This document shows, one piece after another, positions 13,934 to 27,107 of a stretch of 64,000 bases of DNA. The first letter of the stretch is position 1, and each line of letters starts with the position of its first letter. Position numbers and translations under genes: made by a program. Origin of the DNA: Lyophyllum atratum (Eukaryota; Basidiomycota; Agaricomycetes; Agaricales; Lyophyllaceae); the NCBI GenBank assembly GCA_014905825.1, contig JACGCN010000004.1:1488001-1552000 (forward strand), written 5' to 3'. The notes beneath the pieces are model-generated. The model saw only the letters and a list, made by a program, of their open reading frames with translations. It did not search any database and was not told the DNA's origin.

Positions 13934-16900
13934 TTAGAAAGCTGCGAGAGTGTAGGGCGAGGCGTAGTTGAAGCGGAACCAATGCAAATTATTCGATCTA
14001 GCCTCGAGAGATGCGATTGCGCGCAGCTCGCGGGAGATATGTGTAGATTGTGTGGATGGCGGTATGTACCCCGTCCTCCTGATGGTTGCCTATCAGCGTA
14101 CTAAATGGTGAAAACTCGAGAGAACTTACGCTTCGAATCATTTCTCCCACAGCGGCGGCCTTTTCCTTCATAGAACTTAGGCATGGGTAGGTTAGCAGTT
14201 ACGTTACCGCAGGTGAATGGTCACTCACGGACTCCTCGTAGCCTTCGTAAGGGCATCTGCCAGGTCAGAAACACGCAGGCTGCGTACTCTCATTCCCGCC
14301 TAGAGCGACAAGTCAGCGCTGCTAGATGTTTAAAAGTAAAACGGCAACATACCCCAAGCTTCTGCACCCGTTGCGCCCAGAAAAACTGATCCCCAAACCA
14401 CGGCTTTATCAAAGTCGGTATTCCCGCACGCAGGCTTGCGCCTGTCGTACCTGCACCGCCGTGATGAAGGGCTGCGTCAATCTTAGAGAAAAGCCAGTCA
14501 TGCGGAATCTTGTCTATCATGTAGCACTCGGGCGGGATCTCAACTTGCATGTCTTTATCGTCGCCAGGCCTGTTCATTCGCGAGGACCAGCCTTTGGCAA
14601 TGACTGCACGCACGTCGCCTGAAATTCCAGAGTCAGCATCTTTGGGAACGATGATAGGTCCAAAAAAATCCTACTCTTCAAGACGGCTTTGACTATGCGC
14701 GCGGTTACCTGATTTGAGTGTGGCACGGTGATGCTGCCAAAACCTATGTAGACGATTGGTTTTCCATCATTGCGTGCCTTGGCCATCCAATCAAGTAAGT
14801 CTTGAGGGGGGGACCAAGTTAGATCGGGGTTATCCAGGAACCAGCTACGATGGGAAATGTAAGAGTGGGTTTAGATTCGGCCGGGAACGAGGTACTGACT
14901 ATCCCGAGATATTGATGGTGTCGCCCCAGTCAAGAGGTCTAGGAACGACCGCCTGTTATTTCATACATCAATGATAATGCAGGATAAGGGTAGTCATTAT
15001 ACTTACCTGAGAAACGTTGTAGATGGTGATTATCTTTGATTGCGCCAGATGGCCCATGTCGGTGTTGGGAAGCTGCAGAAACTTACGCCTCCATCTATTG
15101 ATTTGCCCCGAAGTGGCCGTCCACATGACATTACTGTACTCATGTTAAGAGCCAGCAAACATCTTGCCTTAGAGGAACGTACTTGAATAACACATAGCTT
15201 GGAAGTGAAATGTCAGCCTGGTGCGGCGCGGAAGTCATACGACTTACGAGGCGCTGTTGAACCCAGGAGATTCTACGGGAGGACTTAACAGTGCATGAGG
15301 GAACTCTGTCGTCCTAAGGAAAGCTTAGATTGGTCGTCAAATAACTAGGTGACAAATCGACTCACTTGTTCCAGGGCATGGTGAATGTTCTAAAATAGGG
15401 GATAGCTGGGGCTCGTCAGTGAATCGATCGGCAGTCTTGCAAAGGAGACGCACTGAGAGCTTCCGCAATATGCACGCCTGCCATCGCGGATGGACTTTCC
15501 AGCAGAACATCCGCGTCCTGGCAAGCTTCCCAAGCTTCGACCAACACTGGAAAATGTCAATAAACGAATCAAATCCTGGGTCGTCGATGCTAACATTGAT
15601 CCAGCCACGGCCGAAACTACATCATGGTGTTGAGAGATACATCAAGAGCTATGGCGCGGAAAATTCACTCACGTTATTGAGGCTTTCTCGAAAGAATTCT
15701 GGGGAGAACATCTGCGAAGCTTGCTTGATACTGGGATGCATATGATGAAACTGCCAAAATCAAACACCTTATTCTCGACGCTGAGTTTCATCAACGCTCC
15801 AGGGTCTCCACCAGCCGTCCGGTGTCCAATATCAAAGCTCTCAATCCAATCTTTGTACTCCTCATGAGTGACAATCGTGACCCTATGTCCTTCCTTCTTC
15901 AGACCGAGGCCGAGGGCGATGTACGGCTGGACATCACCACGCGACCCGATTGTCAGACATATGAAGTGCATAGGAGGCAAGCCTGCAATGATCTCTCTTG
16001 GTAGATTTATGGCTTTGGGCATCGTGAGTTGAATAGCAGGAGGTATACCCACTGCGACTGCCGCGGCAAGTGATCGGGAGAGAGGCGCGAGGAGCCCCGA
16101 GGCACTCCGTTTGGGTGACCTCAGGGACACAGAGTCGGTGGTTAATTTGGACGGAATGGATAGCATCTGCGCAAGGCTTGTCGTCGGTGAAGAGAGGGCA
16201 TGAGCTGTGCTGATAAGAGCAGATATCCTCTCTACGGCTTCAACACATACGTTCATGTTCCGAAACATGATTCTGAGAGCCGGCTTTTCCCTGATCTCGA
16301 GCGTTATACCGCGAAGGGGCCAGAAAGGGACGTGAAAGGGTTGAACGGATAGGATGTCGAGCACTGCGATGCGATATTTCACGTCCTTGGGGGTGAATGA
16401 TTTGCTCCAGAAATGGACGAAATGCTGGGAGAGAACGAGATAGCCTGTGGATGAAATGCTACGGTATATTCTTGCGCCAATGACTGGGCAGGGTTATTAG
16501 CTGATTCGACAGCCGTAGGGAGACTTTCACTCACTCCATAATTGTGCATCGTCAGAGTCTAAAGATAAAGCTCCCCGGATGGCCATCTCTTTGAGTCGCG
16601 GCATGTCATCTTTTGGCATTGTTCGCCTCTCGTGGAACGTCAGGGGTCCAAAGTCAATGAAGACAGGAAAGTCGTGTATCGGTTTTCCCAGAAGTCGACG
16701 GTTTGCTGTAGCAATGTAACCATCTAGGTGAGTCCAAACGCGGTTCGGGCTGATGGTCCCAAGGCGAATGGTTTGTTGCTCCAGAATGCCATGCTCGTCA
16801 CTGTGCTCTTCTGGTTGGACGACAAGGGATGCGACGAACGGATATTCTGCATAGCTACCGAACCGAACCTGGCCGATCCTATTGAGGGGGATACTGAGGC

Positions 16901-18058
16901 GTATACCGGATGTCTCTTCCGAATCTGACGCGTTTAGAATCTCCCGTCGTCGATGCCGATGCAAGAAAAGAGCACCTGGTGAAATACCATGAGCTAAGCA
17001 AAGACATGGTCGTTGAGAACGTACCCTCAATTTCTCTCCGCCAATCTCGCGATGACTCTTCTGTGTCGAATTCGAGATCGTCCGCGGGCTTATGGGAACC
17101 AACGCCCAACTCCATATGAATATACCGCGCCTGCTGTGGGTCAAATGGTATCAATTTGTTGATGAAGATGACTGTTATGCGTTCATGTAAGTTAGGCATG
17201 AGATGTAGAGAGTAGGAAATTCACATAGTATGGTATACAATGGGCGAATCCGACCCTCGTCACTGCTCGACGCGTACGCACATAACATGTCATGCGAAAG
17301 TTCCAGCCAGACACGACGCTTCGTGCGCCAGCCTTTCCTATGGAGGACTGCAGGACCGGCTTTAATGATTCGCTTTGAGGCTGGCGAGCCCAGTTGGCTT
17401 TCGAACAGAGATGCATGGAATGCGAGGCGATGTGTTGTGACGTGGATGACACCCTGTATATTTGTTGAGGACTTGATTGAAAAGCTTGAAGGACGCTTAC
17501 CACTATAAGCACGTCGTGGATTAAAAACCCGTCTGTCTCCAGAACCAGCTTCTCTTCATCGCCATCTGGTGCTAATGGGCCAAACTCTTCAACGAAAAGG
17601 TTGATGATTTTCGACGGTTCCAACTTCCAAGAATCGCTATCGTCTGTCTGCACCCGGCGAATGATCGGACTTGGGGATATAATTTCGATTTCAGCATGGT
17701 CAGAACTTTTTGTGTCGTCACTCGGTGTATCGGATTCATCGGTAGATGGCCATTCTGCAGCATTGAGCCGGGCTACGCGGTCGGGGGCAATTTGCTCGGA
17801 TTGTTTCAGGTCGTGACCTACTAGATCTGCGAAGCCATTGGTGCCATCCTTCTGTGTACTTCGAGCGTCAATGCAGCCAGAGCTGACGAGCACCTTTTCA
17901 AACTCTGCAGCTTCGCCATAGAGCTGAGAAAGAGTAGGAGGGTCAGATGACTCTGCCAAATCCCCTATGTCGTCGCTGAATGTGCTTGTATATGATCGTG
18001 AGCGCGAGATTTTGAGTCCCCTAGTCCATTTCTCGATGCGTCGGATAGTGTCAGGCAT
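13934..18058 (-). CDS. ATG26: Sterol 3-beta-glucosyltransferase with GRAM/PH-like N-terminal region (ATG26/UGT51 type)
   Basis: Transfers glucose from UDP-glucose to the 3-hydroxyl of ergosterol at membranes; in some yeasts the enzyme also takes part in pexophagy. The gene starts [19 protein letters not shown]. After an acidic, Ser-rich stretch comes a GRAM-like block ([19 protein letters not shown], then [17 protein letters not shown] once spliced) and a PH-like stretch ([18 protein letters not shown]). The GT1/GT28 fold begins [20 protein letters not shown] and [17 protein letters not shown]. The donor-binding half has [12 protein letters not shown] and the signature [20 protein letters not shown] followed by [12 protein letters not shown]. 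The stop is at 13934 ([12 protein letters not shown]). More than ten short introns are likely. Domain order fits ATG26; biological role here is inferred. Confidence 0.88.
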
Positions 18059-19837
18059 GAATGGCTGGGGGGAGCAGAGAGTACAACTGTAGAGAAACCC
18101 TGGTTCCGGCTACAGATATACGGAGCTTCGAAGAGGCAGCTGTATACGTATACATGTGTAAGTATCGGCCCCCAAGCTCAGAAATGGAATGACAGAAATG
18201 GTTAGAAGCAAGTGATGTCACGGAGGTTACGCGAAAAGATTACGCGTCTCGGCCCGGGCCTACAGCAATCGGCCGTAACCCGAGTCCAAGGCTGTACGAC
18301 CTCTTATATACCTGACCTTTCTACTTTTGCCCAATTATCTCGAGCTCCTCACCCCGCATACTCTCGAATCTGACCTCCACATACATAAACTACCAAGACC
18401 AAGCCAAAAAAACAAGCATTCACTATTTCCGATCACAAGTTACACGTGTTTCACCCTCGTACCACGTCCCGAGGCGGAGTCATCCTCGGGATCACTATCT
18501 ATTTGCATGTGGGGGTACATGCCGGCGTGCTACCTCATTGACCTGGGTTTCCAGTAAACCGAGCATACCGATGCTTCCATCGGATAACCCACATTTCCCA
18601 GCACCATAATTTTGGTCCTCTATTGTTGTTTTCAGTGGGGAGCGGGACGGTTTCAGCTAGGTTCCCGCGGATCGAAGCCGCCATTCCGGACACGTAATTC
18701 GTAGCTGCTCATCCCATAAATCACACACACAGACGCCCGGTTCAGTACAATACTCAGTCCCAGTTACCGACCTCCCCTGCTCTCCCGGCTCCGCGTTTCA
18801 AAAGAGCATGTTTCCAGAACGCATATCAAGGAATTCGTGATGCGATCATGTCTGCGCAGATAGTAATATGCATGAAATGATCCCAGAATCTTTTCTGCAA
18901 TTTTCTTGACCTCGACCTTTTTTATTATGGGAATGGCAAACTTGCTGAGACTTGCTGGTTCTATACCCCCTGTCCAACTGCTGCGGCTCCTTGAGGGCCA
19001 CAGATGTACTTGCTTTTTGTTAATCAGAGGGCCGCAGAGTAGCATATCCTCCATGTCTGGATGCTGTCGTATGGAAAGCTGCGCTTCGAGCAAGGACCGT
19101 ACCAGTCTGAAGTAAGAGATCCCTATTCACATTGCATTTCCTCAGATTTAGAGTCAATGTAAGGCCAGCAGCGTGGACCGTTCAGCACTATTCAGCGAGT
19201 ATTGAAGTCCGCTCGATTTGTACTCAAGAGTGGTGGCCCATGGCCCAACGAATTTGGAATTGCTGCGGCTCGTTCAATCTCTTTTTCAGGATCCGCAGAA
19301 TTTTAAGGCAGAATTTTCAAGTCAGCGATCCATTCCACAGCAGTAATTTCCGCGACTAGTATAGTCCTTCCATGGTCGATAATCTTCGATGATGGCTCGT
19401 CAGTTTTCTCCTACGACAGAGAGGGAGAATTCACCCCTTCAATATTTCGAATTTGGACAGGTGATGGACCTTATTGATTTTGGAGGAGTTACAGTATCAC
19501 TGCGCCACTCTGGAAATGCGTAATCATCTCAAAATGCTATAATACTCTGACGACCGAGAGGCAAATTACGACGTTGAGCTAAGAGAAGAATTGAGAACCT
19601 CCTGCGGACACTTTTTCTTGAACCCATCCATGGACGGCGGTGAGGTGGGCAAACAGTGGCGCATTACGTGGAGAAATCTGACCCGAGGAATCTGGTCAAG
19701 ACAGATGGATAACCGCCGCAAAACGGCGAGGCCTAGATTGAAGCATTCTCGCCACAGCGAAAGTCATAACAAGGATTTGTCAAAACATAGATTGAAATGC
19801 CATGGCTACATCTATGGGTGGTCAGACGGGTGACCTG
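18059..19837. other. 1.8-kb stretch without a recognised gene
   Basis: Lies between two minus-strand genes and should hold the glucosyltransferase promoter (18059 to about 18350, with two ACGCG cores near 18230-18247) and the DAHP synthase 3' UTR. The longest open frames lack an ATG start or family features. No repeats, tRNA or transposon ends were seen. Confidence 0.4.
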
Positions 19838-21209
<1,372 letters not shown>

Positions 21210-21517
21210 GTTCAAATTGTGATGTTCACCCACTGTGGAGAAGCGGGTGTCTGAATATCATCCCAAGAAGATCATGCTTTACTTACTCTTGCGTTGGAGG
21301 CAATGATTTTAGTAGATGCAGGTCGTCGAGCAAGTACCACTGGCCGCTGAGAAAAGTCGCGATCTGATCATGACTCCAGTTACTACTTGCGGCATTTTGG
21401 TCCCAAAGTTCGGCGTCATACCGAGAGAAAATTGCACACGTGCCTTCGATCGGAAGCAAACTTCCCAGGACCCAGACCGCTGTTCGTCACGACCTCACCC
21501 TCATCTTCACGTCGACC

Positions 21518-21955
21518 ATGGATTTCTCAAACTTCAACTCGGCCGAGCAGGCCCATATGACCAAGATCATTGAGAAGAGACAAGTACGTTCAACCCCGCT
21601 TGTCCCAAGGACAACCATTGACCAGAACTCCAGATGCAAGACTTCCTAAAAATGTACTCTAACCTGGTCGAAAAGTGCTTTAACTCGTGCTGCAACGATT
21701 TTACGAGCAAGGCGTTGTCGTCGAAAGAAGTATGTTCCCTAAATCTTCGTACAGCTTTTTCCTGCTGAGCCTTGTCTCCGACTCTAGGAGGGTTGTATCC
21801 AGAACTGCACTGAGAAGTTCATCAAACATTCGGAGAGGGTAGGCGCGCGATTTGCAGAGTCAAACGCTGGTGCGTCGCGTCCACCGAGTTGAATATTCAT
21901 TTATTGACGAAAGCTATGCTTAGAGGCCATGAATGCCGCTCAGGACTCCTCATGA
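21518..21955 (+). CDS. TIM9: Mitochondrial import inner membrane translocase subunit Tim9
   Basis: Small intermembrane-space chaperone that works with Tim10 to escort carrier proteins to TIM22. About 91 residues. Starts [20 protein letters not shown]. The twin CX3C motifs are [10 protein letters not shown] (CFNSC) and [10 protein letters not shown] (CIQNC), with the usual spacing of about 16 residues and four Cys for two disulfides. Four exons join in frame; the last donor is after AAC GCT G and the protein ends [12 protein letters not shown]. The length and start fit the family, which has no cleaved presequence. Confidence 0.96.
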
Positions 21956-22438
21956 CGCAACTAGACTTCCTCCCACTCCTCATAACTCTTCCAAACACTT
22001 ATATAATTCATTTAATATTCAATCCCCCCTGCCGAGCTATCCATGCGACTGTTCAACGTTTACTTGAGAACCCCCCGCGAGATCTCGAAACAGACTCTCT
22101 TTGTGATTCAAGACTTGCCGAAGCGCCAACGCGAGATTCCAAGCTGCCTTGGGGATGAGGCGCGTCAGCTGTTCAAACCCTATGAATTACGAACACAGGA
22201 TTCAGAGGAAGACGTCCAGACCAGTCGTGCAATCAACCGGCCTTCACACTTGTTCCGACGAGTACTGGCTGCTAGTCAAAACAATAACGCTATGTATCCA
22301 CTTTGGTTAATGTAGCATATGTTTGGAGTCTAGACCAATTACGCCTTATGGGCAGCTCTACCCTCACGCTTGTGGCGCGAAGCCCGGCTATTATAAGAGG
22401 GGTTGGAAGTTAGCCGTGGTGAAACTATCTCGACCGAC
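21956..22438. other. Intergenic region upstream of the peroxiredoxin gene
   Basis: About 480 bases between TIM9 and the peroxiredoxin gene on the same strand. A TATA-like tattataag at about 22388 lies 50 bases before the peroxiredoxin ATG. No further gene was seen. Confidence 0.4.
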
Positions 22439-23276
22439 ATGTCCCACACCACACTTATTGGAAAACCGGCACCATCTCTTTCTCTCCCAAACTACACTGG
22501 AGAAACCTTTGTTCTAAAGCCCGAAGAGGGCAGTGCACCAACCGTGTTGTTCTTCTATCCAAGTTCAGGTATTTATACTAGGCTACCTTATGTGTCGTTC
22601 AAGGTTTGACAGTGGTGATCAGGATCATACGGGTGCACGAAGGAGGCCTGTCAATTTCGCGATGCAATTGCTGGTGAGTTTACATGTACCGGACTGCCCT
22701 GGATACAACTTCCTCTTGACTGAACCTGATGGACTTTCACACGCCGTAGAGAAGGACACATTCAAACCTGGAAAGGTTCAAATTATTGGCCTCAGCCGCG
22801 ACTCCGTCGAGAGACAGAAACAGTTCGTGGAGAAGGAGAAGTTGACAGTGAGTGACTTCAGTTTTGAGCTTTGTATTGAATACTTCATAACCAATTACTT
22901 CCCCTATACAGTATCCCGTGCTGAGCGATGTGGATGGTGAAGCCACCAAGGCGTACGGAATAGGTAAAGGGATGATGGGGTTGGCGGCGGTCGCACGCGT
23001 CACCATCATCATCGACAAGAAGGGCATCGTTCGGTAGGTGTTGATTCCCAGTGTGTTCTCCTGTTCAGAGCTAACATACGATCTGACAGAGATACGCTCG
23101 ATGCAACGATGAACTACGGTGCGCACTCGAAATTTGTGGCCAGGTGGTTGGACAAATTGGAGGCAGAGGACGCCGCGGCCAGTGCGCCTGCTCCCACGGC
23201 AACAACCACCGCTACAGAACCTCAACCTGAGGCTGCTTCTGAGCTTTCTGCTCCGCCTAAGCAGAGTGTGCTGTGA
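22439..23276 (+). CDS. BCP/PrxQ-type peroxiredoxin (thiol peroxidase, Dot5-like)
   Basis: Reduces hydroperoxides using a thiol. Start MSHTTLIGKPAPSLSLPNYT. The spliced active site reads SSGSYGCTKEACQFRD, giving both the peroxidatic Cys and the Cys five residues later typical of BCP/PrxQ. It continues KVQIIGLSRDSVERQKQF, YPVLSDVDGEATKAYGIGKG and VARVTIIIDKKGIVRD. The C-terminal tail is Ala/Pro/Thr-rich (AAASAPAPTATTTATEPQPE) and unlike the core; it may be a flexible or nuclear-targeting tail, as yeast Dot5 is nuclear. Introns lie after TCA G, GCT G and in the AYGIG-IVR region. The frame closes at QSVL-stop. Confidence 0.92.
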
Positions 23277-23617
23277 GTGATTGCCGGGGCGCATTTCGGA
23301 ATATGATGGTCATAGAATTGCTGGTGCTATCACTCCTTGTCGTAAAGCACCATCTCTCATCCGATGACTGTACAATATCATAGGTGGAACTGGGTTCATG
23401 TAACATTGTTTGTCTGACACTCTGTGAACAGAAGTGGGGCTGGGACCGGGAAAAGAGACCGTCCAAGAGAAGTTACTTTCTTGTGTATTTGCATTACAAT
23501 ATCCGTGGGTATGTACAGATAGCAACTTCGAGTCCTAGCAGTACTTGTCTATTATTATAAGTCAGTATCAGATGGTGAAGAGGCCGAAGCGCTCATGCAG
23601 CCTTCGGCATAGCGCCG
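23277..23617. other. Convergent intergenic region
   Basis: About 340 bases between the stops of the peroxiredoxin gene (plus) and dsRBD-like gene A (minus). It holds the two 3' UTRs; nothing else is apparent. Confidence 0.4.
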
Positions 23618-24325
23618 CTAGAGACGGTAGCCCTCATTTTCGAGGATTTGCACAACCGTTCTGGCGGCGAGTTCCTCCGCCCAGGTCTTCTGGGAAGCTA
23701 CACCACGCTGACCCATGGGCGTCCCATCGACTGCAAGTGATATCATTAAGGGAGCGTGGATATCAAGATATCACGCACCATATGCAACCGCGATGTGCCT
23801 ACGCCTGTCGGCAGGGCCGTCGTGGCTATTTTCGTAGTTTAACCTGAGCCTGTACTTCCGCACGAGGTTGTTGAGATCGGTCTTATAATCTGAATGTACG
23901 TTTTGTGGTCAGAATAGTATATCGCGATGTGGGGTGAAGACTGACGACGTCGATCTATATAAAGTGATCAGGAACATATTCGAATACACAGGTGATGCAG
24001 CTCACGAATGCGCTGCCCTTCAAGGGCATTAATGGCGTCATGGGCGACGTCCTCTTCTGCCTTGGCTGAATCGTGATCACTTCTTGTGAATAATAACCCG
24101 TTGACTATCAAGTATCATCAGCGACTATTAAGAACGAGGCCGCGAAGGAGTACCATAAAGCTTCGCAGTGTAGAGATCGCCCCGCTGGGTGCGCGTACGG
24201 GACCCTTCATGCCGTAGCTGCAAGCTATATCTGCGGACGATATCGCCGAGGATGATCTGATAATCTGTGGGGTATCGTATGAGAGGAGAAAGGTGCAGAG
24301 AGCGGGAGGACGCACATGTACACAT
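23618..24325 (-). CDS. Tandem dsRBD-like mini-protein A (two modules)
   Basis: About 150 residues. Six exons join in frame with GT-AG ends: 24325-24316, 24264-24154, 24104-24006, 23954-23946 (a 9-base microexon), 23889-23779 and 23730-23618, total 453 bases. It has two copies of a module of about 70 residues shaped like a double-stranded-RNA-binding domain. Module 1 has IVRRYSLQLRHEGS, YTAKLYVNG and AEEDVAHDAINALEG. Module 2 has LNNLVRKYRLRLNYENSHDG, HIAVAYVDGTPMGQ and AEELAARTVVQILENEG. The LNxxVRKY...L..Y helix, the V-x-G-x-x-x-G strands and the A-E-x-A-A-x-x helix fit the fold, but the KKxAK RNA-binding patch is poor. A TATAAA lies about 85 bases upstream. Paralogue: gene B at 27108. Function unknown. 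Confidence 0.7.
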
Positions 24326-24408
24326 ATTATTTAGTGTCGGAGAGAAGTGGATGGTGGGGGGAGATATTCCGCAGTGGATATGTAGATACAAGAACGGGGG
24401 ACTAACAC

Positions 24409-24414
24409 TTTATA
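24409..24414 (-). promoter_or_regulatory. TATA box of dsRBD-like gene A
   Basis: TATAAA on the minus strand, about 85 bases before the proposed ATG at 24325. It fits the spacing seen at other TATA-bearing genes in the window. Confidence 0.45.
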
Positions 24415-26613
24415 AAGGTCGAGAGACTCTCACATTACACCTATCTTGCCCCTCTGAGGATGGGTGCAAATGCTGAGCTGTGTGAGTGGCCTCCTCGGCG
24501 CAGCGAGAGACACAATTAATCGGATATGTAGTCTCCTAGGGTTGAGTCATAATGTTTTGCTGTGAAGGCGGGAATATGACTCCCGACGCCAGATAGACCC
24601 GCGAGTCTTCGACGGGATGAGAGCCGATCGATTCGGTGAATCGGGCAAGCCTTCGCCTGGTTATCCATGGTTCTGCTTGATTTCAACATTTAACGCTAGT
24701 GGGCATGGCTAGCACGGCACAATGCGGAAGGTGAACAGCCTTCATTTATTGCTGTTTGCTGTCTGACACGCAGAGCGTAAAATTGTTTTTCCAGCTACGC
24801 AATGGACGGCTTTATTCTGATTTTGACAATAATTGGTTAATTGGCAGAACGTCGAATTGAGACATAGTCTTACCTGCATTCGGATAAGAGGGCAACCGGG
24901 AGTATGCCTATATCTCGTGTCCGAGCGAGATTCCTTAAGGATGTGGTGTGAAAAAAGTCTGCACGACAAGAAGGTCCGACAAGATGAATTTCTCCAACGT
25001 ATGGCCTGGGTTGGGCCTCGCTCCGTGATATCATGTACCAGTCATGGCGTGTCGCCTTTCCAAGCACCACAGCATCTTGGCGAATCGGTGCCGGACATGT
25101 GCAATATGGGTGTACCTGGGACCTACAAGCGCCTACATGGCACTGTCGTCATGAGCGAAGGATTATCTTGAGGTAGGCTTCAAGCGCAGTGGAAGCCCTG
25201 AGAACTATATTGCAAACTGGTCGTCCTCAGACAGTGACTCGAACACCAGATAGTTGTCGGTACTTCATGTTAGCGCCCTCCGATGCTCGACCCCAGATCA
25301 TTTGCTGTCGGCGGAAGACAAAGAGCGAAACTAGACGCATTTGCCTCGTATCCCTGTGGTGACGAAGGTGCTTGAAGGTGCTTGACCAGATTTATAGCAC
25401 GCGGAGATTCAATACGCAGATCGATGCGGTGCAAGTTCCAAGCAAGTTCGGAAGACTGAATCTTCATTGTCGCGGGTAGACTCGCTACCAGTCCGAACGC
25501 AGTGTGTCTCTATTTACACCACAAACAAAGACAACGGAAAGACACCCTGCGTAGGGACTGGGAGAAACTATTCGCTTTTAGCCGTGTCCCCCCAAGTGTG
25601 ACTTGGACTTAGAAAAATTTCGACATCAAGCCTCGTCAACAACTGAAAATTTGACTTCAACAGCTCAAAAACTGGTCATTCTTTACAAAATGACATTCAA
25701 CATGACATTAATACATCCAGAACATAGACTGAGTGAGAAAAAAAGATGAAAATGTAAAATGACTCTTCGCGCATCGATTAGCTGTCGCGTCGAAACATCA
25801 AACAAAAATCCGGTCACCATCCGGCCATCTCGACAAGGCCCGACGACTCTGGGGATCTGCTAAAAGTAGCTATGAATCGAGACCGCGCAGCCCATCCTCA
25901 AGCACGTCCATCCTCGATGTCGAAAGGGTGTCAATCCAGGTCGGCTTTGTGAAAGAAGGTGCTTGAGCTGGGAGCCGGCCAGCAAGCTGACTCGAGATAT
26001 ATTCTATATTGCGGCAGAGGCACCAATATTGCTTGCGTGGCCTGCCAGTACCCTAGTGGTGGAGCGCTACCTGAGAGGCAGAGTGACCAAAGCCAAGTTC
26101 CATGCCGAACGTGTTGGTAGGGAGCAAAGACGATGATTTTGAGGTAGTTATGCAGAGAAAAATTCGACACAGGGATACATGCTGGTGCCAAGTGGTTCAG
26201 AAGAATGTCGCAGGAGGCACAACAAGGGAGACTGGAGGAGAGATGATGTCGAATGGGTACATCGATGATGGAAATTTGGCTAAGTCCAACGTTACATGGC
26301 GTGACACGGTTAAAAGTGAACAGTTTCTCCCAGCCGCTTCGCACACAGCGCTCAGCGGAGTTCGAAGCGGTTGGTCACGAGCCTATGCCGCGGGATGGTT
26401 CATGGCCGGCGATTGCCGAAGCGACCGGCGCGGAGTCGCAGGTTTGGACGTCTCAGTCTGATTCCGACTCAAGTCCTAAGGCAAGGTGAACGCTATTATT
26501 ACTTCGCCCATTCACCTAGCAGGGTCAGCAATTGAGCAATCGAGCAAGCGTCGACTCGGACTCTCGGCCGCTTCACGTAACGTCTAATCACGAGTCTGGG
26601 TTTCTACCACCAT

Positions 26614-26925
26614 TCAGCCAGTATCAACGAAAAAGTTGTACATCGCCCCTGCGCACTTAGGATAGTGTGATGGCCGTATTTCTGGCGGCGGGTTCCCTGG
26701 ATGTACTGGTCTAATAGCATTATTGAACTCTAGAGTCCTCGGCGGATTTTCCCGGTCGGGCGGTTCAAAAATCTGATGTACATGATGTGGCATACTTATG
26801 GCCACTGCAGACGCAATGAATTCGTCCGGATAGCATGTTGCATCGTAGATGGGAAAGGTCGGCAATCCAGGGAGGTTCAGCGAATGTGTCATCCTTTCCC
26901 AACGCAGCCAAGGTCGCAACTTCAT
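26614..26925 (-). CDS. Hypothetical short ORF, downstream of dsRBD-like gene B
   Basis: An uninterrupted ATG-started frame of 103 codons beginning MKLRPWLRWERMTHSLNLPG. The second half is Pro-rich with PDRENPPRTLEFNNAIRPVH. It has no signal peptide, membrane segment or known motif. The composition is more protein-like than in neighbouring frames, but there is no homologue I recognise, and it overlaps another open frame on the same strand. It may be a single exon of a longer gene or a chance ORF. Confidence 0.22.
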   Translation of the reverse strand: MKLRPWLRWERMTHSLNLPGLPTFPIYDATCYPDEFIASAVAISMPHHVHQIFEPPDRENPPRTLEFNNAIRPVHPGNPPPEIRPSHYPKCAGAMYNFFVDTG

Positions 26926-27107
26926 CAAAGTGCGCCAGGTGACTATAAATGTTGACAGTGCGGTCGCATCTATTGGTTATATATGACCGCTGGTCTTGAA
27001 TGAGGACACAGATATTCGTGGCTTGTCCGTGAACGTAGTGTATATGCAAGCAAAGCTCTTGTTAAAGAAATGAAAAATGAAGCGAAGGAAGGGAGAGTCT
27101 GGTTTGG

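Larger units (their letters stand above)
24326..27107. other. Gene-poor region between the two dsRBD-like paralogues
   Basis: About 2.8 kb. Open frames of 60-140 codons occur on both strands but show no domain, no consistent splice pattern and often no ATG. Roughly 25600-25760 is AT-rich. One minus-strand frame (26614-26925) is listed separately. I saw no further dsRBD-like exon, no transposon ORF and no terminal repeats. It could be decayed DNA left by the duplication, but nothing proves that. Confidence 0.35.

Noticed and set aside
18764..19093. Minus-strand open frame of 109 codons in the gap before DAHP synthase
   Set aside because: It begins at TTG rather than ATG and resembles no family; no supporting exons around it.
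25931..26344. Minus-strand open frame of 137 codons
   Set aside because: No domain, no signal peptide, odd mix of Cys, His and Pro, and no flanking splice pattern. Likely chance.
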